Shown: positions 1-7,902, counted from the first letter of the stretch. The stretch is DNA of 27,230 bases from a virus (IMGVR_UViG_3300025395_000030:1-27230); one strand, 5' to 3'. The notes: generated by a model from the letters alone, not told the origin. Numbers and translations are program-made.

Positions 1-1099
1 CGCATGGCCCATAAATCGGGCATGGGCCGGTATTGGAAGAGCAATAGCAAGGCATGGCTTTGACGGTGCCGCAACTGCAAGATTCGGTGGGAGGGGAAGA
101 AATGCAATTCGGGCTGCAAACTGTCCCCGTCGGACAGTATCCGGACAACCATTGCCATTTATTCGCCTGGTTGCACCAGTATTGAACCGAACCGGTGCAA
201 GGCACAGGAGGTGGGGCATTAACCGGAGCGGAACAGCTGGTGGTGGCCGTGGCGCAATAGGTGGGCGGGATTGTCGGAGGTGGACAAGGGCAGCAGGATG
301 GGCAACCACTGGTTGCCTGAATCCATCCGTACACGCCCGATTGCAACAACTGCGATTGCCATTGGCAAGAGCCTTGGCATTGCGGCGGCAATGTGGTCGT
401 GCTGGTCGTAGTCGTGCCAGGTGCGGCCGTCGTGCAAATCACTGGCCCGGGCCCAGGTGCTGGCACGCAGCTGGTTTGGGTTATCTGACAAGCGAATGCC
501 CCGCAAAAATCAGGCGGGTGCGGAACGCAACCGCTGGAGCAGGTATTGCCGGTGGCTGACCAACTACTGCTACTGGCTGACCACGACCAAGAACCGGTGC
601 CGGTGCATGGCGGCATGGTGGTGCTGGTCGTGCTGGTCGTGCTTGTGCTAGTGGTAGCCGGGGTGACACAAATGTCCGAAATCGTATAGATGGGAAGGCC
701 ATCCATCCAGATTCCGGACAAAAGCGCGGAATAAACGCCGTTGACTACAGGAGCCATCAGCATGACAAGCCAACAATCCTGAGTGCCATCGGCGAAAGGA
801 ATGTATTTGCAGGTTGGCGGGGCTGCCGTGGTCGTGCTGGTCGATGGCTTCGGCGTGGTGCTGCTGGTCGTGCTGCTGGTCGACGTAACCGGAAGGAAAT
901 AAACCTGAACTCCCGGATACATGCCATTGGAAGGCGTGGTGCTGAGGACCTGAACAAGCCCGGATCGAGCATCACGGCCACCGGCAACAGCTGGTCGGGG
1001 TGAATCAGGATATAAAGGCCGTTTTTCGACCGTGCGGACAACGTCCCCGATGCGGATAACGGAATGTTCGTCGAATGTCCATGGCCTCGGGTCACTCAT
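1..1099 (-). CDS. Cys-rich modular tail-appendage candidate with Thr/Ser linkers (3' end outside window)
   Basis: The frame is open for 366 codons from ATG at 1099 to the left edge, with no stop inside the window. The start overlaps the upstream stop as ATGA, which suggests translational coupling. Residues 1-70 form a soluble N-terminal part. Thr/Ser-only linkers follow at about 71-92, 147-163 and 228-237. They separate Cys/Trp/Pro-rich modules at about 166-223, 242-300 and 302-366, each with a loose pattern of Cys-x-Gly, then Trp, then a C..C.CPPP-like stretch. No signal peptide is visible, which fits a virion protein rather than a secreted one. Position after tape measure and distal tail genes suggests a tail-tip or fibre component, perhaps disulfide-rich or sugar-binding. 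That role is inference. I recall similar TTSTTTST-linked Cys modules from planctomycete proteins. Several plus-strand and other-frame ORFs here are shadows of this gene. Confidence 0.72.
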   Translation of the reverse strand, partial: MSDPRPWTFDEHSVIRIGDVVRTVEKRPLYPDSPRPAVAGGRDARSGLVQVLSTTPSNGMYPGVQVYFLPVTSTSSTTSSTTPKPSTSTTTAAPPTCKYIPFADGTQDCWLVMLMAPVVNGVYSALLSGIWMDGLPIYTISDICVTPATTSTSTTSTTSTTMPPCTGTGSWSWSASSSSWSATGNTCSSGCVPHPPDFCGAFACQITQTSCVPAPGPGPVICTTAAPGTTTTSTTTLPPQCQGSCQWQSQLLQSGVYGWIQATSGCPSCCPCPPPTIPPTYCATATTSCSAPVNAPPPVPCTGSVQYWCNQANKWQWLSGYCPTGTVCSPNCISSPPTESCSCGTVKAMPCYCSSNTGPCPIYGPC

Positions 1100-2217
1100 G
1101 ACGTAGGTAGTCCCAATGGAGCAAAGGGCAGCATTTTGTAAGTCTGAAATCGAAGAAAATAAGGCTGAAGGACGACCACGGCACCAATTGCGTGGGCTGC
1201 TGGAATTGTACCAGCCCATCCGCGTGTCACTGACCAGGTTCCCGCGTTGGTCCGGGTCACCTGCATGATTTCATTGTCTACTTTCACCTCAAAATAAAAA
1301 TGCGGGGGAGGTGTCGCGGCAATCGTGCCATAGGTGGCCAGTGGCGGGAATTTAAAAGCGTCGGCCGCTGGCACTCCGATGACTGTGTCATTAACCAGAC
1401 AATTGGTGGCGAGCGTAGTCGTCCCGGTCGTCAACCGCTGCCCCCACCCATTCAGCATGGTGGGGTTGCTCAAAACGGCTTGCGTTTGAAGATCCTTGAA
1501 AGCGTAGCCGTTGACGTCGGTCCAGCCCATATCCTGGACAAATTGGTAATAGCTTTCACGCCTGAATTCAATTTCGTAACTGACCCGGTAGTAAATCAGG
1601 CCAATATCCTGCTGCTTTACCCCAGTGATCGAATTGATTTTCGCTTGCCCAGGAATGCCAGGGCCAAAAATATCGCTGTTTACTGCGTCCTGATAGGTGA
1701 TGGCGTTTGCCGAATTAAAGGTCGCTTCATTTCGAGAAATAACAAGAGTAGGTCGACTATCATCGGCAACCACCGGAGGGTCGAACAGCCTACCCGCTGA
1801 ATTCACGATCGGAACGCCCAAGAGGTCTCGGGGCATCGGTTTTTCGTATTTCGCAAACGACCATTGCAATTCTGCTGGCAAATTTAGCGGGTTCGTGATC
1901 GTGGCGTCAACGAGCCTATCGGTGTCGTATTCAGCCGTGACTTGCCACAACAAAGGCCATTCACCGTAAGGAGTGCAATCAACCGAAACACACGTAGCCA
2001 GGGCATCGGTGTCGTTACCTACGGTGTAACTGTCACCGATTTGAGGAATGCCACCGGAAGCGTAGATCGTGGCGGGTCCGTCGTTGATGTCGGTAGTGGA
2101 AACAAGGAAAATCTTGCGGTATTTGCGATTAGTGAGCTCAAAAACAGAGTTTTTCCGCTCGCTGGCAAATGTGCCTGCCCGTCCGGCCTTCGTCAGCTGA
2201 ATCGAAGAAACCGCCAT
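1096..2217 (-). CDS. Distal tail / baseplate-type structural protein, function unassigned
   Basis: This 373-aa protein starts MAVSSIQLTK. A longer in-frame start at 2502 exists, but the ATG at 2217 overlaps the tape-measure stop as TAATG and has a GAGGA-like SD, so the short form is preferred. The sequence is beta-rich with many Thr/Asn/Tyr and no transmembrane segment. The C-terminal part (about 285-360) has a repeated Val/Thr-rich pattern ending in a Trp-rich VTRGWAGT-like loop. I do not recognise a catalytic motif. It follows the tape measure and precedes the Cys-rich protein with a 4-bp overlap, the position where siphoviruses encode distal tail and tail-tip proteins. The structural role comes from position only. 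Confidence 0.7.
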   Translation of the reverse strand: MAVSSIQLTKAGRAGTFASERKNSVFELTNRKYRKIFLVSTTDINDGPATIYASGGIPQIGDSYTVGNDTDALATCVSVDCTPYGEWPLLWQVTAEYDTDRLVDATITNPLNLPAELQWSFAKYEKPMPRDLLGVPIVNSAGRLFDPPVVADDSRPTLVISRNEATFNSANAITYQDAVNSDIFGPGIPGQAKINSITGVKQQDIGLIYYRVSYEIEFRRESYYQFVQDMGWTDVNGYAFKDLQTQAVLSNPTMLNGWGQRLTTGTTTLATNCLVNDTVIGVPAADAFKFPPLATYGTIAATPPPHFYFEVKVDNEIMQVTRTNAGTWSVTRGWAGTIPAAHAIGAVVVLQPYFLRFQTYKMLPFAPLGLPTS

Positions 2218-3800
2218 TACAGGATCCTCGCTACCTGTGGAGAAACCGTTGCAGCTTCGGCCAATCTGCGCTGATATTCCAGCTGCTGCCGTTCGATTTC
2301 GAGGGATTGCTCGGCAATCCGCTGCAATCTCTGGTCCGGAGTTTCCCGGGAATAGGTTTCTTGTGCCTCCGCTTTTGCGGCCGCTGAATAGGCCTCCACG
2401 GTGCCCCGGCTCGTCGCTCCAGCCAATTGTACGGATCGCAATTCGTGAGCTTTTTCGAGTTCGTCCACGGCCTTGGAAATGCCCCTGGCGTAGGTGTCCC
2501 ATGAAATGGCACCAGCCTGCAAAGCCGAATCCAGTTTTTGCAATTCCGACTGGTATTTCTGTAAAGGCGTGGCCAAAGATTCGTTCAGTTCCTCGCCTAT
2601 TTTAAACAATTCAGCATGTTTCGACAATTCGGTTAGACTTCCGGCCGCGTTTCGCGTGTGTTCGATTGATTTTGCTGCCTGTTCGGCCTGTTCGCTGATT
2701 TGCCTAAATTTTTCAGGCATTTTTAAACGATTGTCGGCCGTATCGAACAGGTTTTGAGCTTCGGCACTCATTTCAGCTGCAGCCAAGGCCATGGCGGCCG
2801 TGAAATCGTCGGCCATTTTCTTGGTTTCGGCAAAAAGTTTGCCGCCCAACGAATCGGGCAAGCTGCTTGCGAGGTCAAAAAGCCCGGAAACACCGGAAGA
2901 AATCTGGGCAATTCCCCCCATGAAGGTCGAGACCATGCCTTCGAGGGCCGATCGGACCACTTGCACGACGTCCAGTACTACTCCAACAGCATAGGCCGCC
3001 GTTTCCATTCCCGATCGAATGATGGCCGTGCCTGTTTTTCCAGATAAGCCCATGCTTTCGAGGTAGTCGATAACCAAGTTGATAACTGGCGCCAAAGCAA
3101 TTCCAAATTGACCGGCGAGATTGCTGACGTAGTCGGATAAACGACCGAAAGCCAGATTCATGCTTTCTACTTGGGCGACGCTTAAATCATTGACCGAAGC
3201 CCCAAGCCCTTCCATGGACGCTTTGGCTTTCGCTATTCCTGCCCCGCCTTGCGTCAGAAGAGGTAAAAGCGTTTTAGCTTTGTCGTCGAAAATGGCGTAA
3301 GCTGCTGCCGCTCGTTGAGTCGGGTTTTCAATCTTGCTGATGGCGTCGGCCACCGCGCTGAATTGCTGTTCCAAGTTCATGCCGGCAAGCTCTTTTGCAG
3401 ACAATCCAATCCGGTCAAAAGCGTTGTTGGTGGCGATGTTGCCGGCATTTGCTCCGGCCACTGCCTTGGACATCGCCTCAAGCCCAGCCGCTGCGTTGCC
3501 GGCATCGCCTCCGAGATCCTTTACGCCCTGTTTTACCGTGTTAATGAAATTGCTGGTAGTCCCGAGATTGCGAGCCAAGTGGAGCGTCTCGACGCTAGCG
3601 TCTAAAGCGTTTTTTACATAGCCAGTCAGGGCACCCGTAGCAAGACCCGCAATCAGAGCCTTGCCAGCCAATAACATTCGGTCAAGATCGTTCCATGTTT
3701 TGCTGAACTGCTTAGTAATTTGCTGAGCCGCGCTCATGGCTTTGGCGAATTCGCTGGTGGACGCTGTCAACGTCGCATGTAGTTTACCGATTGTCGGCAT
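2217..3800 (-). CDS. Tail tape measure protein
   Basis: This is the ruler and chaperoned core of the siphovirus tail. It is 527 aa, short for the family. At roughly 1.5 angstrom per residue the tail would be about 80 nm long (inference). The N-terminus LHATLTASTSEFAKAMSAAQ is the usual tape-measure opening. A Gly/Ala-rich hydrophobic stretch follows at about 45-60, and a second hydrophobic segment (FGIALAPVINLVIDYL) lies near 235-250. Much of the rest is Ala/Glu/Lys/Gln-rich helix, with a predicted coiled coil from about 360 to the C-terminus. The start overlaps the upstream chaperone frame by 17 bp. A GGAGG lies about 11 bases upstream of the ATG. No lytic transglycosylase or peptidase domain is visible. 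Confidence 0.9.
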   Translation of the reverse strand: MPTIGKLHATLTASTSEFAKAMSAAQQITKQFSKTWNDLDRMLLAGKALIAGLATGALTGYVKNALDASVETLHLARNLGTTSNFINTVKQGVKDLGGDAGNAAAGLEAMSKAVAGANAGNIATNNAFDRIGLSAKELAGMNLEQQFSAVADAISKIENPTQRAAAAYAIFDDKAKTLLPLLTQGGAGIAKAKASMEGLGASVNDLSVAQVESMNLAFGRLSDYVSNLAGQFGIALAPVINLVIDYLESMGLSGKTGTAIIRSGMETAAYAVGVVLDVVQVVRSALEGMVSTFMGGIAQISSGVSGLFDLASSLPDSLGGKLFAETKKMADDFTAAMALAAAEMSAEAQNLFDTADNRLKMPEKFRQISEQAEQAAKSIEHTRNAAGSLTELSKHAELFKIGEELNESLATPLQKYQSELQKLDSALQAGAISWDTYARGISKAVDELEKAHELRSVQLAGATSRGTVEAYSAAAKAEAQETYSRETPDQRLQRIAEQSLEIERQQLEYQRRLAEAATVSPQVARIL

Positions 3801-4140
3801 TGATAATTTTGCCTCCCATCGTTTTCGTCAATTCCATGGCCACTGTTTTCATCTGGGCCCAGGTCATTTCCTTGGGCTCCGGCGGTTCAAACTTCAGAGT
3901 GAAATCATGGTGATTATAAGGTTGCGGCCTTTTGGCCTTGTCCCTGTTCACCTCTGCTATCACCCTGGCGACAATCGCGGCCTGTAAATCTCCGCGATAT
4001 GGGCCCCTCGGTTCGATCGTCTCTTCGGCCCATAATTCGGCGAATTCAGCCGAAGATAATTGCCGTTGCAATTCCCTTACCGTGCGGCCATAACGGTAGC
4101 TCAGTTCGATCCAGAACCTTCGTTCGGGCCGCTCTCGGAG
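3784..4140 (-). CDS. Tail assembly chaperone, GpT-like part made by -1 frameshift
   Basis: The -1 frame after the slippery site encodes 118 residues, beginning LRERPERRFW, then YRYGRTVRELQRQLSSAEFA, and a segment with RGDLQAAIVARV...NRDKAKRPQPY. This matches the pattern of lambda GpT-like minor tail proteins (…GRTV.EL…EFAEW…R.DLRAA…N…). No ATG or GTG opens this part of the frame, and the only internal candidate start is a TTG at 4071 that would cut away the conserved first 23 residues. It is therefore read here as the C-terminal half of a G-T fusion of about 235 aa. It would bind the tape measure and recruit tail-tube subunits. The tape-measure gene starts inside its last codons. Confidence 0.8.
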   Translation of the reverse strand, partial: LRERPERRFWIELSYRYGRTVRELQRQLSSAEFAELWAEETIEPRGPYRGDLQAAIVARVIAEVNRDKAKRPQPYNHHDFTLKFEPPEPKEMTWAQMKTVAMELTKTMGGKIINADNR

Positions 4141-4490
4141 TTTTTTACAAGGTCTTCCATATCGGTCTGGCTGATACCCGCCAACCGGCTCGCCACGCCA
4201 AAAAGCCGATCCAAAACCTTGCTCGATTTGCAGCCCAAGTTATCATGGTCAGCAGTCCCGAAAATCTGCTTACCTGATTCATCCACGGCAGCCAGGCACA
4301 CCAGTTTGGCCCGAGCATTTCGCATATTCGCTTCTTTTTTCTTGCCTCGCTGTACTAAGCAAGATTCCTCGAACTGGTCGCGCTCCACGCCGGTAAGGGT
4401 TCTGATCCAGACATCACAGTCCCATTCGGGGCAGGACACTTTTTCGACCGGCAAATCCTGCGATTCCAGGATCTTATCTCGCAAATTCAT
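4101..4490 (-). CDS. Tail assembly chaperone, GpG-like
   Basis: This is a 129-aa protein from ATG 4490, which has an AGGGA SD 4-5 bases upstream. A TTG five codons earlier is disfavoured. The N-terminal pattern ILESQDLPVEKVSCPEWDCDVWIRTLTGVERDQFE fits the phage tail chaperone family, in which a Pro-Glu-Trp strand is followed by RTLTGxERD. It ends in a Gly/Ser-rich tail 13 codons after the slippery site, so the normal product is G-like and the minority product is the G-T fusion. It lies between the tail proteins and the tape measure, as in lambda-like gene order. Together the two products coat the tape measure during tail assembly in the cytoplasm. Confidence 0.82.
   Translation of the reverse strand: MNLRDKILESQDLPVEKVSCPEWDCDVWIRTLTGVERDQFEESCLVQRGKKKEANMRNARAKLVCLAAVDESGKQIFGTADHDNLGCKSSKVLDRLFGVASRLAGISQTDMEDLVKNSESGPNEGSGSN
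4140..4146 (-). promoter_or_regulatory. Programmed -1 ribosomal frameshift slippery heptamer A AAA AAC
   Basis: On the minus strand the G-like gene reads GTA AAA AAC TCC. The heptamer A-AAA-AAC is a canonical X-XXY-YYZ slippery sequence in the right phase for a -1 shift, into the frame that carries the GpT-like domain. The zero-frame stop is only about 13 codons downstream (TGA at 4101-4103). A downstream stimulatory hairpin was not resolved by eye. Confidence 0.8.
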
Positions 4491-4505
4491 AATTCCCTCG
4501 ATCAA

Positions 4506-4850
4506 TTAGCTGGAAGCGTTTTTGAACACAGCGACGGAAACACTGGTCGCCGATGAATATGTCAAGTTCATTCGGGCGTTACTATCATTGTAGTAGGTTG
4601 TCGGGAATGGCCCGATCAATCGGCCAGCGCTGGCAGGCACGGAAACCGTGCGATTGGTAATGGTCTGGCCGTCAACGGTAGACTGATAAACCAGGGTGAC
4701 GGTGACGCTCGAACCGCTAGCGTTTTTTACGTAAACGTATTCGTATCCGGTATTCGGGAAGCTGTCGCCGCTGCCACCAGCGGAAACCAGCACACCCACG
4801 GGATCAATCTGGCCCGTACGATCGACGTTATTGACGGTGAGGATTGCCAT
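4506..4850 (-). CDS. Small beta-sandwich virion protein (tail-cluster accessory)
   Basis: This 114-aa Thr/Ser/Val-rich protein has no charged core and alternating hydrophobic strands, including YVYVKNASGSSVTVTLVY and a conserved-looking IGPFPTTYYNDSN motif. I recall this pattern (…GDSF.N.G…KN…TVTI…GPFP…YND…TYS…TSVTVA) in many short phage proteins next to capsid or tail genes, where the exact role is unknown. The SD is AAGGA at about 9 bases. It sits 15 bp before the tail chaperone and 18 bp after the tail tube gene, so it probably decorates or caps tail or head surfaces. It could equally be a second tail-tube-associated protein. Confidence 0.7.
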   Translation of the reverse strand: MAILTVNNVDRTGQIDPVGVLVSAGGSGDSFPNTGYEYVYVKNASGSSVTVTLVYQSTVDGQTITNRTVSVPASAGRLIGPFPTTYYNDSNARMNLTYSSATSVSVAVFKNASS

Positions 4851-4868
4851 ATTTCAATTTCCTTTCAA

Positions 4869-5261
4869 TTATGCGGTAAAGGTTGGGACGCCGGTGATTT
4901 TGATAGAAAACGGCATGTGGACGGCATCTTCCATCGACGCATCAGTCTTAATCGCGTTGATATATCCCGAGAAATCCCATCGGGAATTATCGGGAAACGT
5001 GATTCGCCAAGTATTGGTAGTTCTGAATTGGGCATACAGGGCGGCACACTGATTGTGATCGTAAAGAGCCTCGAGCGCCACGACGCCGCCATCGGCCCAC
5101 CCGGCTATAAACTGTTTGAAATAGCCAGTGGAAGCCAGAACCGTGACGTCAATGTCTCCTGAGGTGAGGTCGACGCCACCGATACTGGTGATATTGGCAA
5201 CGGAGGTGTAAGAGCCGTTGTAAAGATAGAGCGTTGTTCCTGCCGAAAATTGTACTGCCAT
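4869..5261 (-). CDS. Major tail tube protein
   Basis: This 130-aa protein has the usual order for a phage tail tube subunit. It has an N-terminal strand (GTTLYLYNG), a central SIGGVDLTSGDIDVT segment that defines the tube loop, a long segment around FKQFIAGWADGGVVALEALYDH, and a C-terminal IKITGVP strand. The length is at the small end for the TP901-1/HK97 class. The SD GGAG lies about 7 bases from the ATG. The order tail terminator, tube, chaperone, tape measure is the standard siphovirus order. It would polymerise around the tape measure into the noncontractile tube. No C-terminal Ig-like domain is fused, although the next gene encodes a separate small beta-sandwich. Confidence 0.82.
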   Translation of the reverse strand: MAVQFSAGTTLYLYNGSYTSVANITSIGGVDLTSGDIDVTVLASTGYFKQFIAGWADGGVVALEALYDHNQCAALYAQFRTTNTWRITFPDNSRWDFSGYINAIKTDASMEDAVHMPFSIKITGVPTFTA

Positions 5262-5264
5262 GGA

Positions 5265-5660
5265 TTAGCTCCAAATTTCAAGAATTATGTGAATCAGCCT
5301 GGTACCTTTGATTTGTAATTCCACCGGAGGCGAATAATCGTCCGAATCATCAACCTGGTAGATCCAGCGAAAACCGCCATCGCTGCCGTTGCCAGCGAGG
5401 TTACAGATTGCTGCTCTTACGGTCTCCATCGCTGGAGCATCTGTGCCGATCGCGGTTATCTGGAACCGGGTTTTCCGTAGTCCTGACGAGCCCGCAAGCG
5501 TGTTGATGTTCTCGTTTCCATCCTGCTGATAAATGATGTAAGGCAGTTGGGCCCCTTGCGGTGCTGCTGACAAATAAATCCGGTTGCCGATGACCGAAGT
5601 GATGGCCGTTTGGGCAAGAAGATAGGCGACCAGCTTTTCTTTGTCCGAAAGCGTTTTCAC
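5265..5660 (-). CDS. Tail terminator / tail completion protein (DUF3168-like)
   Basis: This 131-aa protein opens with VAYLLAQTAITSVIGNRIYLSAAPQGAQLPYIIYQ, the typical DUF3168/SPP1 gp17-like start (L…I…lvG.RIy…ap…lPyi.y…). The family forms the ring that ends tail growth and joins the tail to the head. The GTG start overlaps the gp10-like stop by four bases (GTGA), so the two genes are probably translationally coupled. The C-terminal LIHIILEIWS strand is also family-like. The tail tube gene starts 3 bp after its stop. Confidence 0.82.
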   Translation of the reverse strand: MKTLSDKEKLVAYLLAQTAITSVIGNRIYLSAAPQGAQLPYIIYQQDGNENINTLAGSSGLRKTRFQITAIGTDAPAMETVRAAICNLAGNGSDGGFRWIYQVDDSDDYSPPVELQIKGTRLIHIILEIWS

Positions 5661-6142
5661 AGCTTTTCAAACTCCTCTTGCAGCTTGTTTGCCATCACAG
5701 ATTGCACATCAGTCTGCTTTTCGGCCGGTTCAATAAACGGTCGAGCTTGCACGTCTTTTACCCGTTTGCCGAAAATATGGTCGCCGTCGCTCATGACTTT
5801 CTTTTTTCGAATCTGGTCATTGCTTCGGCCACCTTCAACCAAATGCGAATATTTTGCAGGATTGACCGGCATGCCGTTGATAAAAACTTTTTTGCTTCGT
5901 GGTCCCATCATGCCATAAAGTAAACCAGTGTTTCCGTTTTTTACCGAAGCCTTGTAATCTTTAATTTTAACGCCCAACGATTTTTTCAATTCCCCGGTTC
6001 GAGATGGAACTGCTGCCTTAGCCTTTACAATCATTGCTCGGAGGGCCGCATTGACGGCCTTTCGCATCATCTTTTTGGATTCTTTGGTTTCCAGCTTTTG
6101 AAGTTTGGCCAAGTATTCGTCTAGGCCCTTAATGGTTTCCAT
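5657..6142 (-). CDS. HK97 gp10-like tail/neck protein
   Basis: This 161-aa Lys-rich basic protein contains LDEYLAKLQKLETKESKKMM, AVPSRTGELKKSLGVK, a central segment with YSHLVEGGRS, and ARPFIEPA near the end. RTG.L..S, then the H/Y-x-x-x-V/E-G segment, then PARPFIRPA is the hallmark order of the HK97 gp10/minor capsid family. It acts in neck assembly between head and tail. The SD AAAGG lies about 8 bases from the ATG. The gene lies 17 bp after the head-tail adaptor and overlaps the terminator gene by 4 bp. Confidence 0.85.
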   Translation of the reverse strand: METIKGLDEYLAKLQKLETKESKKMMRKAVNAALRAMIVKAKAAVPSRTGELKKSLGVKIKDYKASVKNGNTGLLYGMMGPRSKKVFINGMPVNPAKYSHLVEGGRSNDQIRKKKVMSDGDHIFGKRVKDVQARPFIEPAEKQTDVQSVMANKLQEEFEKL

Positions 6143-6159
6143 TATTTTGGCCTTTTGAA

Positions 6160-6510
6160 TTATGGTGCTGCTGTGGTTGTACCCAACGACCCGTATCGAA
6201 TTTCTGTACTCAAAATCGTCAATTCATAACCCCGCTCTTGGGTCGATAGCTGTGGCCCAGGTTCGTAAACCCGGCCATTCCAAACGAGCCGATGGGCTGA
6301 TGAAATTTGATTGGTATACCGCAAAGTAATTTTGTTTGTCGCGTCGGCCCGGATCTGATTCGCGTACCAAAGATCCCGACCGGACAATGGTTCGATCGAG
6401 CCCCAAACGGTCGCCACCAGCTGATATTGAAGTTCGTCATCACCGAAGGAATCGATTGCATCCACCGGGGCATATATCTGAATCTGGTGTCGTAGTTGGC
6501 CCGCTCTCAC
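6160..6510 (-). CDS. Head-tail adaptor (SPP1 gp16 / HK97 gp7 type)
   Basis: The GTG start at 6510 overlaps the connector stop as GTGA and gives the family-typical start MRAGQLRHQIQIYAP. A TTG five codons upstream is less likely. The 116-aa product has VWGSIEPLSGRDLWYANQIRAD and a later TLRYTNQISSAHRLVWNGR strand pair, which match head-closure proteins that sit under the portal and connector and seal DNA in the head. The C-terminus ends in a short Thr/Ala tail. Genes on either side (gp6-like connector, gp10-like protein) support the assignment. Confidence 0.85.
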   Translation of the reverse strand: MRAGQLRHQIQIYAPVDAIDSFGDDELQYQLVATVWGSIEPLSGRDLWYANQIRADATNKITLRYTNQISSAHRLVWNGRVYEPGPQLSTQERGYELTILSTEIRYGSLGTTTAAP

Positions 6511-7142
6511 GTGTAGTTGCCCCAACCCAACGATTTCAGGTAAGACTTTAGCCCATAAGGCAATTCATTCGCGGCCTGTTCTGCTGAGGCTTCACGGTGT
6601 TCGTACATTTCGGCCACCAATGTCTTGATGGCCAATTTAAGCCGCTCGGGCACTGCTGCCGCTGTCGTTCCATAGCCGCAAGTAAAAGTGACCTGCACGG
6701 CGTCCAGTGTTTGCGGATCAGCCACCGGCCAAACCTGGTACCTGGCTGGTGCCACCTTGCCTGGTGTCTGGTAGGTGCTGACCTGGTACAGCGTGGGCGA
6801 TAGCGTCGTCATGGTCAGCGTCGTGGCGTCAACATATTGAATTTGGTCGACGGAAATCAACGGCGGTTTAGGTAGTCTGATAATCCCATACCGATAGCCT
6901 GCCGGTGAAACGTCGTCGTAAGATTTGCCGGGGAAACAATTGAGCGTGAGCAGATATTGAGACGAAATACATTGCCGGTTAATGGTGGTCTCGATCCATT
7001 CCCGGGCCGCTGTGATTAACAAGCCGATGTAGGTTTGATCGGCATCGGCCGCGTAAATCCTGCTATGAGCTAACACCTCGGACACCGTAACGGGTTCCGT
7101 GGAAGGTGCTATCAGCTGTGTTAGCCCATAGGCAGGAATCAT
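6507..7142 (-). CDS. Head-tail connector (gp6-like)
   Basis: This 211-aa protein has LIAPSTEPVTVSEVLAHSRI, then an acidic turn and YIGLLITAAREWIETTINRQ. This is the N-terminal helical pattern of HK97 gp6-like connectors (…EPVTL.E.K.HLR…D..I..LI.AAR.W.E…T.R.L). A beta-rich middle carries IIRLPKPPLISVDQIQYVD. The C-terminus has helices containing LKLAIKTLVAEMYEHREA, also typical. It forms a ring below the portal. It starts 2 bp after the small acidic protein and overlaps the adaptor by 4 bp. Confidence 0.85.
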   Translation of the reverse strand: MIPAYGLTQLIAPSTEPVTVSEVLAHSRIYAADADQTYIGLLITAAREWIETTINRQCISSQYLLTLNCFPGKSYDDVSPAGYRYGIIRLPKPPLISVDQIQYVDATTLTMTTLSPTLYQVSTYQTPGKVAPARYQVWPVADPQTLDAVQVTFTCGYGTTAAAVPERLKLAIKTLVAEMYEHREASAEQAANELPYGLKSYLKSLGWGNYT

Positions 7143-7144
7143 GC

Positions 7145-7360
7145 TTAGTCTTCCTCATCGTGGTCCGGTTCGGGAATGTCTTCAGGATCAGGAGTGGGAG
7201 GAATTCGCACGGTTGGCGTATCGTTGGAAACGATAATGCCAGCCTGTGGAATTGCGTTTTCCAATTCTTCCGCTTCGTCCTTGGAAAGGTTGTAAACCTT
7301 GCCCACGTCGAGGATCCTGTTCTCATTTGCAGAGATACAGAGCATTTTGACCTTTGGCAT
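7145..7360 (-). CDS. Small acidic protein of the head module, unknown function
   Basis: This is a 71-aa protein from ATG 7360. The longer TTG form would overlap the previous gene and adds no conserved-looking sequence. The N-terminal half is a compact beta/helix segment (KMLCISANENRILDVGKVYNL, then a helix with KDEAEELENA). The C-terminal third is a Pro/Asp/Glu tail ending in DHDEED. Similar short proteins between capsid and connector genes bind portal or connector in some phages. I do not recognise the family, so any such role is inference. The SD is weak (ACGGGTAAC); coupling to the previous stop (6 bp) may substitute. Confidence 0.68.
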   Translation of the reverse strand: MPKVKMLCISANENRILDVGKVYNLSKDEAEELENAIPQAGIIVSNDTPTVRIPPTPDPEDIPEPDHDEED

Positions 7361-7365
7361 AAATG

Positions 7366-7902
7366 TTACCCGTAAGAGGCCGATGTCAACTGTGCCGATA
7401 CTTCCGGAACAGTTGTGCATTGACCCTGAACCATGATGTAGTAACCCGTTTTTCCCGTGTCCGTGATATTGAACACAATTTGACCGCTGGCATTGGTCTG
7501 AACATAATACGCTTTATTGTTTACGTATGCGTTCAGACTGGTACCAGCGGTAAAGCTGACGCCTCCAGAAGGCGCGGTGGCTGTGACGCCCACGCCATTG
7601 GCGTTGTCGGACAAAATCACGTCCACGTCGAAAGGAACTCCTGTTACGGGCTGGCCACCATTATCCAGAGCGGTAATAGTGACCTGGCACACATTGGAAG
7701 AACCTTTCGCCGTGGTGATCGAAACCTTCTGGGCCACCACCTGACCATTGAAAGCCATCAGGCCATATTGGCTTTGCAAGCTTCCGACGTCTGATACTTC
7801 TTCGGTGGTGATCGCGTTGCTGTTCAGCGTCGCCCCGCTGGGCTGCTGTTTGATGTAGATTTTCGAGCCGCTGGAATAGCTGGCATCAGGTCCAAGAGCC
7901 AT
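7366..7902 (-). CDS. Ig-like head decoration protein candidate
   Basis: This 178-aa protein has a strong SD (AGGAGG, 5 bases from the ATG). The N-terminal part (1-55) is Ser/Gly-rich. Residues 60-165 carry a bacterial Ig-like (Big-1-like) pattern: VTITALDNGGQPVTGVPFDV, then VTATAPSGGVSFTAGT, then GQIVFNITDTGKTGYYIMV. Such domains adorn capsids and tails and bind surfaces weakly. The position, two genes after the major capsid protein, suggests a capsid decoration protein. The Big-1 fold is a reasonable call; the location on the virion is inference. Confidence 0.72.
   Translation of the reverse strand: MALGPDASYSSGSKIYIKQQPSGATLNSNAITTEEVSDVGSLQSQYGLMAFNGQVVAQKVSITTAKGSSNVCQVTITALDNGGQPVTGVPFDVDVILSDNANGVGVTATAPSGGVSFTAGTSLNAYVNNKAYYVQTNASGQIVFNITDTGKTGYYIMVQGQCTTVPEVSAQLTSASYG

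Noticed and set aside
152-1095. Long plus-strand and other-frame ORFs (152-559, 421-651, 757-1095 and others)
   Set aside because: They are shadows of the 366-codon minus-strand frame that runs to the window edge. They start without SDs and have arginine-rich, low-information sequence.
2231-2512. Extended 5' part of the distal tail protein and its overlapping frame
   Set aside because: The tape-measure gene occupies this DNA, and the distal tail protein has a coupled TAATG start at 2217.
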